In this document: positions 11,077 to 20,826 of the stretch, one piece after another | Layout of the letters: each line of letters starts with the position of its first letter | Position numbering within the stretch: the stretch's first letter is position 1 | NCBI GenBank assembly: GCA_900604495.1 | Contig: UWOR01000003.1 | Span: 124,001-188,000, forward strand | From: Desulfovibrio sp. Marseille-P6017 | GTDB taxonomy: Bacteria; Bacillota_A; Clostridia; Peptostreptococcales; Peptostreptococcaceae | Length of the DNA stretch: 64,000 bases | Reading direction: 5' to 3' | Notes under the pieces: generated by a model | What the model saw: only the letters and a program-made list of their open reading frames with translations | What the model was told of the DNA's origin: nothing | The model's database searches: none | Position numbers and translations under genes: made by a program

Positions 11077-12453
11077 ATGACAGAGGTAAGTAGTACACAG
11101 ATGATTTTAGGGCTAGTAATAGGGATTGGAGTATTAATATTCCTATCTATGAAAACAAAGGTACATACATTTTTAGCACTAATTTTTGCAGCAATGATAA
11201 CTGGATTAATTGGGGGAATGGATGTATCATCAGTATTATCTTCAATAACAACGGGATTTGGGAACACATTAAGTAGTACAGGTATCATAATAGGTTTAGG
11301 AGTAATGATGGGAGCAGTTCTTGAAAAATCGGGAGCAGCAGAGCAGCTAGCTTTCTCTGTAATAAAACTTGTAGGTAAGAAAAAAGAAGAATGGGCACTT
11401 GGAATTACAGGATATATAGTTTCAATACCAGTATTTGCAGATTCAGCTCTTGTAATACTAACGCCACTTGCGAAAGCACTTTCTAAAGTTAGTGGTAAAT
11501 CAGCTGTAAGTTTAGGTTTATCATTAGCTATAGGTCTTCAACTTACACATACTTTTGTACCTCCTACACCAGGACCTTTAACAGTAGCAGGGTTATTAGG
11601 AGTAGATGTTGGTATGATGATACTATCAGGTGTACTTGTAACAATAATACCATTCATAGTGTGTATATTCTATTGTAAATGGATGGGAACAAAAGTATAT
11701 CAAATTCCAAATGATAGCGGAGATGGATATACTAAAAAAGAATTTAAAAAAGAATACATAAAAGAAATAGAAAATGTAGAGGAATTAATGAAAAATAAAG
11801 ATTTACCACCATTATTAATGTCAATATTACCAATATTAGTTCCATTAGTAATGATATTTGCGAATACTATATGTAGCTTTGCAGGGATAGAGTATCAAAT
11901 AATAACTTTCATAGGTTCTCCAATAGTAGCTTTATCAGTTGGTGTTCTTATAGCAGTTTATGGTCTTGCAAGAGATAAAGATAAATCAACTGTTATGAGT
12001 TATATGGAAGATGGAATAAAATCAACTGGTATGATAATGTTAATTACTGGTGCTGGAGGAGCATTAGGATTTATAGTTAGGGATTCTGGAATAGGAACAG
12101 CTTTAGGGGAATTAGTTCTAAATTTACCGATTCCTGCAATATTAATACCATTTATAATAGCAGCATTAATGAGAATAGCTTTAGGAAGTGCAACTGTTGC
12201 ATTAACTACAGCAGCAACATTAACAGCTCCATTATTATCAGTAGTTGGCCTTGATCCGATAATAGCAGCTATGGCAACTTGTGCTGGTGGAGTAGCATTT
12301 AGTTACTTCAATGATAGTGGATTCTGGGTATTCAATGGAATGTATGGATTGAAAGAAATGAAAGATCAAATGTATGCTAAATTCGGTGTATCTATGGTTG
12401 GTTCATTAACAGCTTTAGCTATAGTAATAATAGCAAATATGTTATTCTTCTAA
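11077..12453 (+). CDS. GntP-family gluconate/sugar-acid permease
   Basis: A 458-residue, very hydrophobic membrane protein with about 12 predicted transmembrane segments, typical of the GntP family (proton symporters for gluconate, D-serine, glycerate and related acids). Characteristic stretches are HTFVPPTPGPL near residue 163 and GSATVALTTAA near 365. GGGGGAGGAG gives a very strong ribosome binding site. It carries the same promoter element as garD, so galactarate or glucarate uptake is a reasonable guess, although those acids are usually taken up by MFS carriers in other bacteria. Substrate unproven. Confidence 0.85.
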   Translation: MTEVSSTQMILGLVIGIGVLIFLSMKTKVHTFLALIFAAMITGLIGGMDVSSVLSSITTGFGNTLSSTGIIIGLGVMMGAVLEKSGAAEQLAFSVIKLVGKKKEEWALGITGYIVSIPVFADSALVILTPLAKALSKVSGKSAVSLGLSLAIGLQLTHTFVPPTPGPLTVAGLLGVDVGMMILSGVLVTIIPFIVCIFYCKWMGTKVYQIPNDSGDGYTKKEFKKEYIKEIENVEELMKNKDLPPLLMSILPILVPLVMIFANTICSFAGIEYQIITFIGSPIVALSVGVLIAVYGLARDKDKSTVMSYMEDGIKSTGMIMLITGAGGALGFIVRDSGIGTALGELVLNLPIPAILIPFIIAALMRIALGSATVALTTAATLTAPLLSVVGLDPIIAAMATCAGGVAFSYFNDSGFWVFNGMYGLKEMKDQMYAKFGVSMVGSLTALAIVIIANMLFF

Positions 12454-12465
12454 AAATAATATATA

Positions 12466-12500
12466 GATAGCGATAAACTTATGTTTATCGCTATTTTTTT
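12466..12500 (+). terminator. Terminator after gntP
   Basis: Stem TAGCGATAAAC / GTTTATCGCTA with a four-base loop, followed by seven T residues. Confidence 0.85.
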
Positions 12501-12658
12501 ATGTATGTATTTAACTTTAAATAAGGAACTAAATTTATAATTAATTAATATAATAAAGTATCAACATGGACATAATGAGTATATAGTAGATTATTAGTAT
12601 TGTATTTAGTATACATAGCTAAAGATTTTAAAATTATAATACAAGGAGGTCTTGTAAA

Positions 12659-12826
12659 GTGAATGAACTTAACAAGAATTTGACAAGCCAAGAAAAAGAG
12701 TTAGTAATAAATTTACTAAATAATGAAATATTACAAATGGCAAGAGGAATTGAGTTCAGACAAGACAAAAAAGAAGTAATGGAAAAACTTAAATCATATA
12801 CTGATTTATTAGATAAAATTAATTAA
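12659..12826 (+). CDS. Small protein of 55 residues, unknown
   Basis: GTG-start ORF with a perfect AAGGAGGT at 12643-12650, eight bases before the start, and its own terminator right after it. The product is charged, likely all-helical, and has no cysteine or membrane segment (it begins MNELNKNLTSQEKEL and ends LLDKIN). Isolated between gntP and the first glycerate kinase. I do not recognise the family. The strong ribosome binding site and terminator make it a likely real gene. Confidence 0.65.
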   Translation: MNELNKNLTSQEKELVINLLNNEILQMARGIEFRQDKKEVMEKLKSYTDLLDKIN

Positions 12827-12842
12827 TTATTATATTGAATAA

Positions 12843-12884
12843 AAAATAGCTATATTTCTATATTGAGATATAGCTATTTTTTAT
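12843..12884 (+). terminator. Terminator after the 55-residue ORF
   Basis: Stem AAATAGCTATAT / ATATAGCTATTT around a 12-nt loop, then T-rich. Confidence 0.8.
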
Positions 12885-13146
12885 TAGCAATTTATATTTA
12901 GAAATAATGTTAAAATGTTGAAATGCACAAATTAATAGACTAACATATAAGGTTATAAACGAAAATAATGTAGATATGTTTAGATTCATATATAATTACA
13001 GTATTTTTATACTAATTTTAACTATTTAAAGTGTCTTGTGCATAAGCACAATAAATTCTTAATTATATTAGTAAACTGCCGATGAAAACGATATTAAAAT
13101 AATTTAAAATAATATATATAAAATAAAAAGATTTTGGGGGGATGGT
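12885..13146 (+). other. AT-rich leader of the first glycerate kinase
   Basis: Non-coding. It contains the palindrome TTGTGC-ATAA-GCACAA at 13036-13051, a candidate operator; a weaker version TTGTGC-AAGT-GAACAA lies at 15519-15534 ahead of garD. No strong promoter hexamers are visible. A run of G residues at 13135-13141 is the ribosome binding site of the kinase. Confidence 0.4.
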
Positions 13147-14274
13147 ATGAAATTTGTATTGGCACCGGACTCATTTAAGGAGAGTTTGACAGCAAAAGAA
13201 GTAGCAGATGCTATGGAAATTGGTATAAAGAAAGTATTGCCTGATGCGGAATGTATTAAGGTTCCTATGGCAGATGGTGGAGAAGGAACAGTTCAATCTT
13301 TAGTAGATGGAACCGAAGGTAAGATTTATGAGGTGAGAGTAATTGGTCCTTTAGGAGAAATGGTAAATGCTAGATATGGAATTTTAGGAGATAATGAAAC
13401 TGCTGTAATAGAAATGGCAGAAGCTAGTGGCATTCATTATGTAGAGAAAGAAAAAAGAAATCCTTTAATTACAACAACATTTGGAACAGGAGAAGTTATA
13501 AAAGCTGCATTAGATAAAGGTGTTAAAAAGATAATAATAGGAATAGGTGGAAGTGCTACTAATGATGGTGGTGCTGGTATGATACAAGCTTTAGGAGGCA
13601 GACTTTTAGATAAAGAAGGAAATGATTTATTTTTTGGTGGTGGATCATTAGATAAACTGCATAAAATAGATTTAAGTAATTTTGATAAAAGAATAAGTGA
13701 AATAGATATAGAAGTAGCATGTGATGTAAGCAATCCTCTTACAGGAGATGAAGGTGCATCTGCAATTTTTGGACCTCAAAAAGGTGCAACAGAAGAATTA
13801 ATAAAAATTCTAGATAAAAATCTTAGTCATTATGCACAAATTGTTAAAGAACAATTAGGAAAAGATATGTCAAATGAAAAAGGTGCAGGAGCTGCTGGTG
13901 GATTAGGATTTGCTTTATTAGCATTTTGTAATGGTCACCTTAAACCAGGTATAGATATTGTTATAAAGTACTCAAACTTAGATGAAAAAGTTCAAGGAGC
14001 TTCATATATAATAACTGGAGAAGGAAGTATAGATAGACAAACTAAATTTGGAAAAACACCATATGGTGTAGCACAAGTTGCTAAAAAATATGATATACCA
14101 GTAATTGCAGTAGCTGGAAATGTTGGAAGTGGTGTAGAAGAATTATATGAATTGGGATTTAATTCTATTTTATCAATAATGCCAGGTGTAATGACATTAG
14201 AAAAAGCTTTAAACTCAGGAAAAGAAAATATAGAGAATACAGTAGAGAATATTGTACGATTATTAACTATTTAA
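13147..14274 (+). CDS. Glycerate 2-kinase (GarK/GlxK family), copy 1
   Basis: A 375-residue glycerate kinase. Family signatures are APDSFKESLTAKEVA at the N-terminus, ADGGEGTV near residue 40, GIGGSATNDGGAGM near 135 and TGEGSIDRQT near 285. E. coli enzymes of this family phosphorylate D-glycerate to 2-phosphoglycerate, which feeds enolase directly. It lies just upstream of the CdaR-type regulator and the galactarate/glucarate operon, so it probably handles glycerate made by GarR. A paralogue is at 24018. Confidence 0.9.
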   Translation: MKFVLAPDSFKESLTAKEVADAMEIGIKKVLPDAECIKVPMADGGEGTVQSLVDGTEGKIYEVRVIGPLGEMVNARYGILGDNETAVIEMAEASGIHYVEKEKRNPLITTTFGTGEVIKAALDKGVKKIIIGIGGSATNDGGAGMIQALGGRLLDKEGNDLFFGGGSLDKLHKIDLSNFDKRISEIDIEVACDVSNPLTGDEGASAIFGPQKGATEELIKILDKNLSHYAQIVKEQLGKDMSNEKGAGAAGGLGFALLAFCNGHLKPGIDIVIKYSNLDEKVQGASYIITGEGSIDRQTKFGKTPYGVAQVAKKYDIPVIAVAGNVGSGVEELYELGFNSILSIMPGVMTLEKALNSGKENIENTVENIVRLLTI

Positions 14275-14295
14275 AAATGTTTACTTATAACCTAG

Positions 14296-14361
14296 ATGTA
14301 CTATGCTAAATTTATTATTATAAAAAAGATTGTTAAAAAAATAATAAAATCTATGTACTAT
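14296..14361 (+). repeat. Direct repeat ahead of the CdaR-type regulator
   Basis: ATGTACTAT occurs at 14296-14304 and 14353-14361, 57 bp apart, in the 184-bp leader. The second copy also forms an inverted pair TACTAT / ATAGTA with bases just downstream. Possible autoregulatory sites. Confidence 0.3.
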
Positions 14362-14458
14362 TGGGATGTATTATAGTAAAATCGATATTAAATAAAACAA
14401 TTGTACAAATCTACAAAAAAAGTTTATTTACTATGGATAATAAATAGGGGGACATAGA

Positions 14459-15517
14459 ATGCATAGTATAGATAGTAAAATAGCTCAGGATATAGTTAAT
14501 AGAGTTATGAAGGTTATACCATATAATGTAAATATTATGAACCAAGAAGGTGTAATAATTGCAAGTGGAGATAGAAGTAGATTAAACAAGATACATAGTG
14601 GGGCTTTATTGGTTTTAGAAAAAAATAAAAGTGTAGAAATACACAAAAACACTGATAAAGAAAAGGCTGGTATAAATTTACCTATAATATTTTCAAATGA
14701 AATGATAGGAGTAATAGGGGTTACAGGTAATCCTGATGATATAAGGCAATTTGGTGAGCTAGTAAGAATAACAGCTGAACTTTTGGTAAATGAACACTTT
14801 ACATTTTCTAAGAAAAAGGCGTTTGAAATGCATAGAGATAAATTCTTTTATGAGTTAACTCAACTAGAAGGGGAGTATAGCGAAGAAATAAAAAGAGAAT
14901 CTATTGAGCTAGGAATAGACTTAGATATACCAAGAATTGCACTTGTTATAAATATAAAAAATAAAGATTTTAACTACTATTTAAAAATAAAAGATAAACT
15001 ATGGATGTTCTTAGAAAAACAAGAATTTATAATAGAGTATTTTGAGAATACACTAGTTGTACTTGTTAATACACCATCGAAGCAAAATATAATTATAGAT
15101 ATTTTATCTCAAGAAGAACTAGATATAGGAGTTAGTTTAAAAGAAAATCTTATATCAACAGCTGTTAAACAAGGGGACTTAGCTATAAAAGTAGGTAAAA
15201 CTTTGAGTAAAAATGAAAAGGTTCTAAAGTATGAAGAACTATATTTTTTGTCAACTTTAACAACTTGTAAAGGAAATGAGATATTAAAAAGGCATATGGA
15301 AATCTTGAAAAATGAAGGTAATAAATTAGATTTAATAGATACAATATTATCTTATATAGAAAACAGTGGAGAGATAAATACAATCTCTAAAAACCTTAAT
15401 ATTCACAGGAATACACTTAATTATAGATTAGAAAAAATATATTCATTAACAGGTAAAAATCCTAAAAACTTTTTAGATTTATTGGAATTATATACATCAT
15501 ATATACTTTATAATTAA
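14459..15517 (+). CDS. CdaR/SdaR-family sugar diacid regulator
   Basis: A 352-residue transcription regulator. The N-terminal ~130 residues match the putative sugar-diacid recognition domain (IAQDIVNRVM, then IMNQEGVIIASGD). The C-terminus is a PucR-type helix-turn-helix (TISKNLNIHRNTLNYRLEKI). The E. coli member CdaR activates galactarate, glucarate and glycerate genes. Its position between glycerate kinase and garD makes the same role here very likely, and the shared promoter element upstream of gntP and garD is its best candidate target. Confidence 0.88.
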   Translation: MHSIDSKIAQDIVNRVMKVIPYNVNIMNQEGVIIASGDRSRLNKIHSGALLVLEKNKSVEIHKNTDKEKAGINLPIIFSNEMIGVIGVTGNPDDIRQFGELVRITAELLVNEHFTFSKKKAFEMHRDKFFYELTQLEGEYSEEIKRESIELGIDLDIPRIALVINIKNKDFNYYLKIKDKLWMFLEKQEFIIEYFENTLVVLVNTPSKQNIIIDILSQEELDIGVSLKENLISTAVKQGDLAIKVGKTLSKNEKVLKYEELYFLSTLTTCKGNEILKRHMEILKNEGNKLDLIDTILSYIENSGEINTISKNLNIHRNTLNYRLEKIYSLTGKNPKNFLDLLELYTSYILYN

Positions 15518-15541
15518 GATTGTGCAAGTGAACAAAAAAGA

Positions 15542-15595
15542 ATGTTAAAGTTTGGTCAAAGAAACGATGATTACAATATATGGAAGTTTTATAAT
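15542..15595 (+). promoter_or_regulatory. garD promoter with the shared 29-bp element
   Basis: The copy at 15542-15570 is 25/29 identical to 10903-10931 ahead of gntP, with a TATAAT at 15590-15595 placed almost the same distance downstream. The half-palindrome TTGTGC...GAACAA at 15519-15534 lies just upstream. It probably drives the garD-gudD-aldolase-garR operon under CdaR-type control. Confidence 0.6.
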
Positions 15596-15667
15596 AAAAA
15601 TATAGAAAGATAACTAAAAATAAGTAATCAGCTAAGCATATTAGTATATATGAAAAAGAGGGATGAT

Positions 15668-17200
15668 ATGGAGAATAAAGTAGCTAATGAAAAACAACCT
15701 CTATACATAAAAGTTAATCCTAAGGATAACGTTGCCATAATCGTTAATCAAGGAGGATTAAGTAAAGGGACTGTTTTTCCAGATGGATTAGAATTACTTC
15801 AAGATATACCAGAAGCTAATAAAGTAACTCTTGAAAATATAAAAAAAGAAGAGCCAATAATCAGGTACGGTGAAGTAATCGGATATGCAACAGAAGATAT
15901 ACAAAAAGGAAGTTGGTTAAGAGAAGATAGGGTAATCTTACCAAGAGCATATTCTTTAGATGAACTTAAAAGTGAATGTATAGAAAATGACTTAGAGCCG
16001 CTTGAAGGATATACTTTCATGGGATATAAAAATTCTGATGGTAGTGTAGGAACCAAAAATATATTAGGGATAACGACTACGGTGCAATGTTCGGAAGGTG
16101 TTCTAAATGTTGCTGTAGATAGATTAAAAAGAGAAGTATTACCAAAATATGAAAATGTAGATGACATAATAGCTTTAAACCATCTTTATGGATGTGGAGT
16201 AGCTATAAAAGGTAAAGGTGCAGAAGTTCCTATAAGAACTATAAAAAATCTTGCTAAAAATGCTAACTTTGGAGGGGAGATATTAACAGTATCGCTAGGT
16301 TGTGAGAAATTAGTACCAGATATGTTATTTCCTGAGTTAGAAAAGGAAAACCTTGTTATACTACAAGATTGTCATGGATTTAATGCTATGGTTGAAGAAA
16401 TAATGGCTAAGGCTGAAGCTAAACTAAAAAAACTGAATGAGAGAACTAGGGTAGAATGTCCAGTATCTGATTTAGTAGTTGGGCTTCAATGTGGAGGAAG
16501 TGATGCTTTCTCTGGAGTTACGGCAAATCCGGCAGTAGGATATGCAGCGGACTTATTAGTAAGAGCAGGAGCTAAGGTAATATTCTCTGAAGTTACTGAA
16601 ATAAGAGATGCAGTTCATTTATTAGCACCAAGAACTGTTAATGAAGAAGTGCTTTCAAAACTTGTATATGAAATGAAATGGTACGATAACTACTTAGAAC
16701 AAGCTGATGTCGATAGAGATGCTAATCCATCTCCAGGGAACAAAAAAGGTGGATTATCAAATGTAGTTGATAAAGCCTTAGGTTCAGTAGCGAAATCAGG
16801 TAGTACTAGAATAGTAGATGTACTATCTCCTGGTGAAAGAGTTAGAAAACATGGTATGACATATGCAGCTACTCCAGCAAGTGACTTTGTATGTGGTACT
16901 CAACAATTAGCATCAGGAATAACAATGCAAGTATTTACAACTGGAAGAGGAACTACATATAACTTAAATGTATCTCCAGTAATCAAGGTATCAACAAACT
17001 CAACACTTAAAGAAAAATGGTTTGATTTAATAGATGTAGACGCAGGACGAATTGCAACAGGTCAAAAAACAATAGAAGAAGTGGGTTGGGAAATATTCAA
17101 TTTAATATTAGATGTTGCAAGTGATAAACAAAAAACTTATGCAGATCAACATAAAATATATAATGCATTAGCAGTGTTTAATCCTGCACCAGTAACTTGA
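15668..17200 (+). CDS. garD: Galactarate dehydratase
   Basis: A 510-residue protein of the GarD/UxaA family that dehydrates galactarate (meso-galactaric acid) to 5-keto-4-deoxy-D-glucarate. An N-terminal SAF-like domain (residues 1-90) is followed by the large catalytic part, beginning near [15 protein letters not shown], with LGCEKLVPD and [10 protein letters not shown] motifs. Length equals that of characterised members. GAGGG at 15658-15662 fits the ATG at 15668 better than the upstream in-frame ATG at 15650. It is the first gene of the diacid operon. Confidence 0.93.
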   Translation: MENKVANEKQPLYIKVNPKDNVAIIVNQGGLSKGTVFPDGLELLQDIPEANKVTLENIKKEEPIIRYGEVIGYATEDIQKGSWLREDRVILPRAYSLDELKSECIENDLEPLEGYTFMGYKNSDGSVGTKNILGITTTVQCSEGVLNVAVDRLKREVLPKYENVDDIIALNHLYGCGVAIKGKGAEVPIRTIKNLAKNANFGGEILTVSLGCEKLVPDMLFPELEKENLVILQDCHGFNAMVEEIMAKAEAKLKKLNERTRVECPVSDLVVGLQCGGSDAFSGVTANPAVGYAADLLVRAGAKVIFSEVTEIRDAVHLLAPRTVNEEVLSKLVYEMKWYDNYLEQADVDRDANPSPGNKKGGLSNVVDKALGSVAKSGSTRIVDVLSPGERVRKHGMTYAATPASDFVCGTQQLASGITMQVFTTGRGTTYNLNVSPVIKVSTNSTLKEKWFDLIDVDAGRIATGQKTIEEVGWEIFNLILDVASDKQKTYADQHKIYNALAVFNPAPVT

Positions 17201-17288
17201 TTTAAAAAAGTAAGTTAATTTAAATTTAAAATAGATAAATAACATTAATTTGATGAAATAAATATAACTTTTAGGGGGAAAATTTACG

Positions 17289-18641
17289 ATGAGTAAAACA
17301 CCAGTAATAACTAAAATGCAAGTAATACCAGTAGCAGGACATGATAGCATGTTACTTAACTTAAGTGGAGCACATTCACCATTCTTCACAAGAAATATAG
17401 TTATATTAGAAGATAGTAATGGAAACACAGGAGCTGGGGAAGTTCCAGGTGGAGAAGGAATACGTAAAACTTTAGAAGATGCTAAAGAATTAGTAGTAGG
17501 ACAAAGCATAGGTAATTACAATAATATATTAAATACAGTTCGTCATAAATTCAATGATAGAGATGCAGCTGGTAGAGGGCTTCAAACATTCGATTTAAGA
17601 ATAACAGTTCATGCAGTAACAGCATTAGAAGCTGCTTTACTTGACTTATTAGGACAACACTTAGATGTACCAGTAGCAGCATTATTAGGTGAAGGTCAAC
17701 AAAGAGAAGAAGTTGAAGCTTTAGGATATTTATTCTTTATAGGAGATAGAAACAAAACTGACTTACCATACTTAGATGGAAAAGGTGGTGACTGTGAATG
17801 GTATAGAGTTAGAACTGAAGAAGCTTTAACTCCAGAAGCAGTAGTTAAGTTAGCAGAAGCTTCTCATGAAAAATATGGATTTAAAGATTTCAAATTAAAA
17901 GGTGGAGTTTTAACACCAGATCAAGAAATAGAAGCTATAACAGCTATAAAAAATAGATTCCCAGATGCTAGAGTAACAATAGATCCAAATGGATGCTGGT
18001 CATTAAAAGATGCTATAAGAGTTTGTAAAGGAAAACAAGATGTACTAGCTTATGCAGAAGATCCATGTGGAGCTGAGGATGGTTACTCAGGAAGAGAAAT
18101 AATGGCTCAATTTAGAAGAGCTACAGGTTTAAAAACTGCTACAAATATGATAGCAACTGACTGGAGACAAATGCAACACTCTATACAAGTTCAATCAGTA
18201 GATATACCACTTGCTGACCCACATTTCTGGACTATGCAAGGTTCTGTAAGAGTTGGTCAAATGTGTAATGAATGGGGATTAACTTGGGGATCTCATTCAA
18301 ATAACCACTTTGATATATCACTTGCAATGTTTACTCATGTTGCAGCAGCAGTTCCAGGTGAAATAACTGCAATAGATACTCACTGGATATGGCAAGAAGG
18401 AATCGATAGATTAACTAAACAACCTTATGAAATAAAAGGTGGTAAAATAGCTGTTCCTAAAAAATCTGGTTTAGGTATAGAGTTAGACATGGAAAAAATA
18501 ATGCAGGCAAATGCATTATACAATGAACATTGTCTAGGAGCAAGAGACGATAGTATAGGAATGCAATACTTAATAAAAGATTGGAAATTTGATAATAAAA
18601 AACCTTGTTTAATAAGAGAAGAACAAGCAGTACTTGCTTAA
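17289..18641 (+). CDS. gudD: Glucarate dehydratase
   Basis: A 450-residue enolase-superfamily enzyme that makes 5-keto-4-deoxyglucarate from D-glucarate. The KxK catalytic motif (DFKLKGG near residue 205) and the first metal ligand (TIDPNGCWS near 235) are clear, and the C-terminal histidine region [14 protein letters not shown] is typical of glucarate dehydratase. AGGGGG lies upstream of the ATG. It is in the operon with garD (88-bp gap), so two diacids converge on one intermediate. Confidence 0.95.
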   Translation: MSKTPVITKMQVIPVAGHDSMLLNLSGAHSPFFTRNIVILEDSNGNTGAGEVPGGEGIRKTLEDAKELVVGQSIGNYNNILNTVRHKFNDRDAAGRGLQTFDLRITVHAVTALEAALLDLLGQHLDVPVAALLGEGQQREEVEALGYLFFIGDRNKTDLPYLDGKGGDCEWYRVRTEEALTPEAVVKLAEASHEKYGFKDFKLKGGVLTPDQEIEAITAIKNRFPDARVTIDPNGCWSLKDAIRVCKGKQDVLAYAEDPCGAEDGYSGREIMAQFRRATGLKTATNMIATDWRQMQHSIQVQSVDIPLADPHFWTMQGSVRVGQMCNEWGLTWGSHSNNHFDISLAMFTHVAAAVPGEITAIDTHWIWQEGIDRLTKQPYEIKGGKIAVPKKSGLGIELDMEKIMQANALYNEHCLGARDDSIGMQYLIKDWKFDNKKPCLIREEQAVLA

Positions 18642-18657
18642 TATTAGGGGGATTAAA

Positions 18658-19575
18658 ATGGATACTAGTTCAATAAAGGGGATAATTGTTCCAATAGTTA
18701 CTCCCGTTGATGAAAATAATTGTATAAATGAAGAAGCTATGTCAAGAATGGTAAACTATGTTATAGATGGTGGAGTACATGGAATACTTGCTTTCGGAAG
18801 TAACGGAGAATTCTTTGCTATAGACTATAAGGAACAAAGAAAAGCATTAGCTTGTATGGTAAAAACTGCAGCTAAGAGAATACCTGTATATATGGGTATA
18901 GCTGGAATAACTACAAAAGAATGTGTAGAAACTGTAAAAATGGCTATAGAGGAAGGTGCAGATGGTTTATCTATACTACCTCCAATGTTCATATCTCCAA
19001 CTGAAGATGAACTATATGCTCATATAGTTGCAATAGCTGAAACAGCTCCAGAATTACCAGTACTTTTATACAACAATCCTGGTAAGGTTGGATATGGATT
19101 AAGTGTTAATTTAGTAAAAAGACTTGCAGATGTACCTAATATAGTAGGTATAAAAGATACTAGTGGAAATATGACTCTAACTGCTGAATTCATAAGAACT
19201 ACAAGAGATAAAGATTTCAAAGTTATGGCAGGGAAAGATACTATGATATTAGGTTCACTAGCATATGGAGCAGTAGGAGCAATAGCATCAACTGCCAATA
19301 TAGTTCCAGAATTAGTTGTTGAAATATATGACAAATATATGGCTGGTGATATAGAAGGTGCTTGCGAAGCTCAATTTAAATTAACACCTTTTAGAAATAC
19401 TTTTGATAAAGTATCATTCCCAGCAGGAACGAAAGATGCTTGTAATTTAATAGGTCTTGAAGTTGGAAATAGTATAAAACCAAATACTACAGCATCTAAA
19501 GATGTACTAGATGAAATGGCACAAATATTAGCAGATTTAGGTTATATAAAAAGAGAAGCTCTTTTAGAAGCTTAA
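18658..19575 (+). CDS. DHDPS/NAL-family aldolase or dehydratase for 5-keto-4-deoxyglucarate
   Basis: A 305-residue TIM-barrel lyase of the dihydrodipicolinate synthase family. It has the loop GSNGEFFAI, the tyrosine motif YNNPGK and the Schiff-base lysine in GIKDTSGN. AGGGGG at 18646-18651 selects the ATG at 18658. Context needs an enzyme that acts on 5-keto-4-deoxyglucarate. No class II aldolase (GarL) is present, but tartronate semialdehyde reductase and glycerate kinase are. So I infer cleavage to pyruvate plus tartronate semialdehyde. The alternative, decarboxylating dehydration to 2-oxoglutarate semialdehyde, would need a dehydrogenase that is absent here. Confidence 0.75.
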   Translation: MDTSSIKGIIVPIVTPVDENNCINEEAMSRMVNYVIDGGVHGILAFGSNGEFFAIDYKEQRKALACMVKTAAKRIPVYMGIAGITTKECVETVKMAIEEGADGLSILPPMFISPTEDELYAHIVAIAETAPELPVLLYNNPGKVGYGLSVNLVKRLADVPNIVGIKDTSGNMTLTAEFIRTTRDKDFKVMAGKDTMILGSLAYGAVGAIASTANIVPELVVEIYDKYMAGDIEGACEAQFKLTPFRNTFDKVSFPAGTKDACNLIGLEVGNSIKPNTTASKDVLDEMAQILADLGYIKREALLEA

Positions 19576-19623
19576 TTATTGAAGGAAATTAGTACGAAAA
19601 ATAGATAAAAGGAGTAAATGAAT

Positions 19624-20532
19624 ATGAAAAGAATAGGATTTATAGGATTAGGAATAATGGGTAGACCAATGAGTAAAAACCTTCTAAAGGCTGGTTTTGA
19701 ACTTGTTGTATTAGATAGGAAACAAGAAGTAGTAGATGAATTAGTATCTTTAGGGGCTAAAGCTGCATCTACTCCAAAAGAAGTTGCAGAGCAAGTTGAT
19801 GCTGTTATAACTATGCTTCCAAATTCTCCACATGTTAAAGAAGTTGTTTTAGGAGAAAATGGTGTAATAGAAGGAGCTAAAGAAGGTTTAGTAGTTATAG
19901 ATATGAGTTCAATAGCTCCATTAGTAAGTAGAGAAATACATGGAGAATTAGCTAAAAAAGGAATAAAAATGATAGATGCACCAGTAAGTGGTGGAGAACC
20001 AAAAGCTATAGATGGAACAATATCTGTAATGGTTGGTGGAGAAAAAGAAGTATTCGATGCTTGTTACAATGTAATGGATGCAATGGCTGGATCTGTTGTT
20101 TACACAGGGGAAATAGGAGCTGGTAATATAACTAAATTAGCTAACCAAACTATAGTTGCATTAAACATAGCAGCTATGTCGGAAGCTTATATATTAGCTA
20201 CTAAAGCTGGTGTTGATCCAGAATTAGTTTACCAAGCTATAAGAGGGGGGCTTGCTGGAAGTACAGTTTTAGATGCTAAATCTAAGATGGTTATGGATAG
20301 AAACTTCGAACCAGGATTTAGAATAGATTTACATATAAAAGACTTAGGAAATGTATTAGAAACAGCTCATGAAGTTGGAGCTCCATTACCATTAACTTCT
20401 TCAGTTATGGAAATGATGCAAGCCTTAAAGGTAGATGGATTAGGACAAAAAGATCACTCAAGTTTAGTAAAATACTATGAAAAATTAGCTAATGCTGAGG
20501 TTGTTAGACACGAAGATTTAGTAAAAGCTTAA
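19624..20532 (+). CDS. garR: Tartronate semialdehyde reductase
   Basis: A 302-residue beta-hydroxyacid dehydrogenase. The NAD(P)-binding motif GFIGLGIMG is at the N-terminus, DAPVSGGEPKA is the substrate loop, and the catalytic lysine is in GNITKLANQ. It reduces tartronate semialdehyde to D-glycerate. GGAG at 19611-19614 is nine bases from the ATG at 19624, a better fit than the ATG at 19618. Last gene of the diacid operon, followed by a terminator. Its presence supports an aldolase role for the previous gene. Confidence 0.92.
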   Translation: MKRIGFIGLGIMGRPMSKNLLKAGFELVVLDRKQEVVDELVSLGAKAASTPKEVAEQVDAVITMLPNSPHVKEVVLGENGVIEGAKEGLVVIDMSSIAPLVSREIHGELAKKGIKMIDAPVSGGEPKAIDGTISVMVGGEKEVFDACYNVMDAMAGSVVYTGEIGAGNITKLANQTIVALNIAAMSEAYILATKAGVDPELVYQAIRGGLAGSTVLDAKSKMVMDRNFEPGFRIDLHIKDLGNVLETAHEVGAPLPLTSSVMEMMQALKVDGLGQKDHSSLVKYYEKLANAEVVRHEDLVKA

Positions 20533-20548
20533 TAACATATAAATTAGG

Positions 20549-20580
20549 AATAGCGAATTTTAATAATTCGCTATTTTTAA
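20549..20580 (+). terminator. Terminator of the diacid operon
   Basis: Stem AATAGCGAATT / AATTCGCTATT with a short loop, then TTT. Confidence 0.8.
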
Positions 20581-20705
20581 TCCATATTATTTTATTAAAT
20601 TTATGTGATTTAGTAAGAAAACTATATATTATAAATACTAATAATTAGAAATATAATTAAAAAGATGGAAGATTTAAAATTATCTAAAATTTAACTATAT
20701 ATAAC

Positions 20706-20734
20706 TTCAAAATATATGTAAAAAATTGTATAAT
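20706..20734 (+). promoter_or_regulatory. Promoter of pyk copy 1
   Basis: TTCAAA at 20706-20711, 17-nt spacer, perfect TATAAT at 20729-20734. The surrounding leader from 20581 to 20826 is AT-rich with no other recognisable feature. Confidence 0.55.
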
Positions 20735-20826
20735 AATATATGGAATATAAATATATATATAAATTATAAAAATGAAGTAAATATTATAAGGGTAGTATTT
20801 ATTTCAGGAATATAGGAGAGTCAATT

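Noticed and set aside
11034..11288. Minus-strand ORF overlapping the gntP start
   Set aside because: Antisense shadow of the permease with no ribosome binding site.
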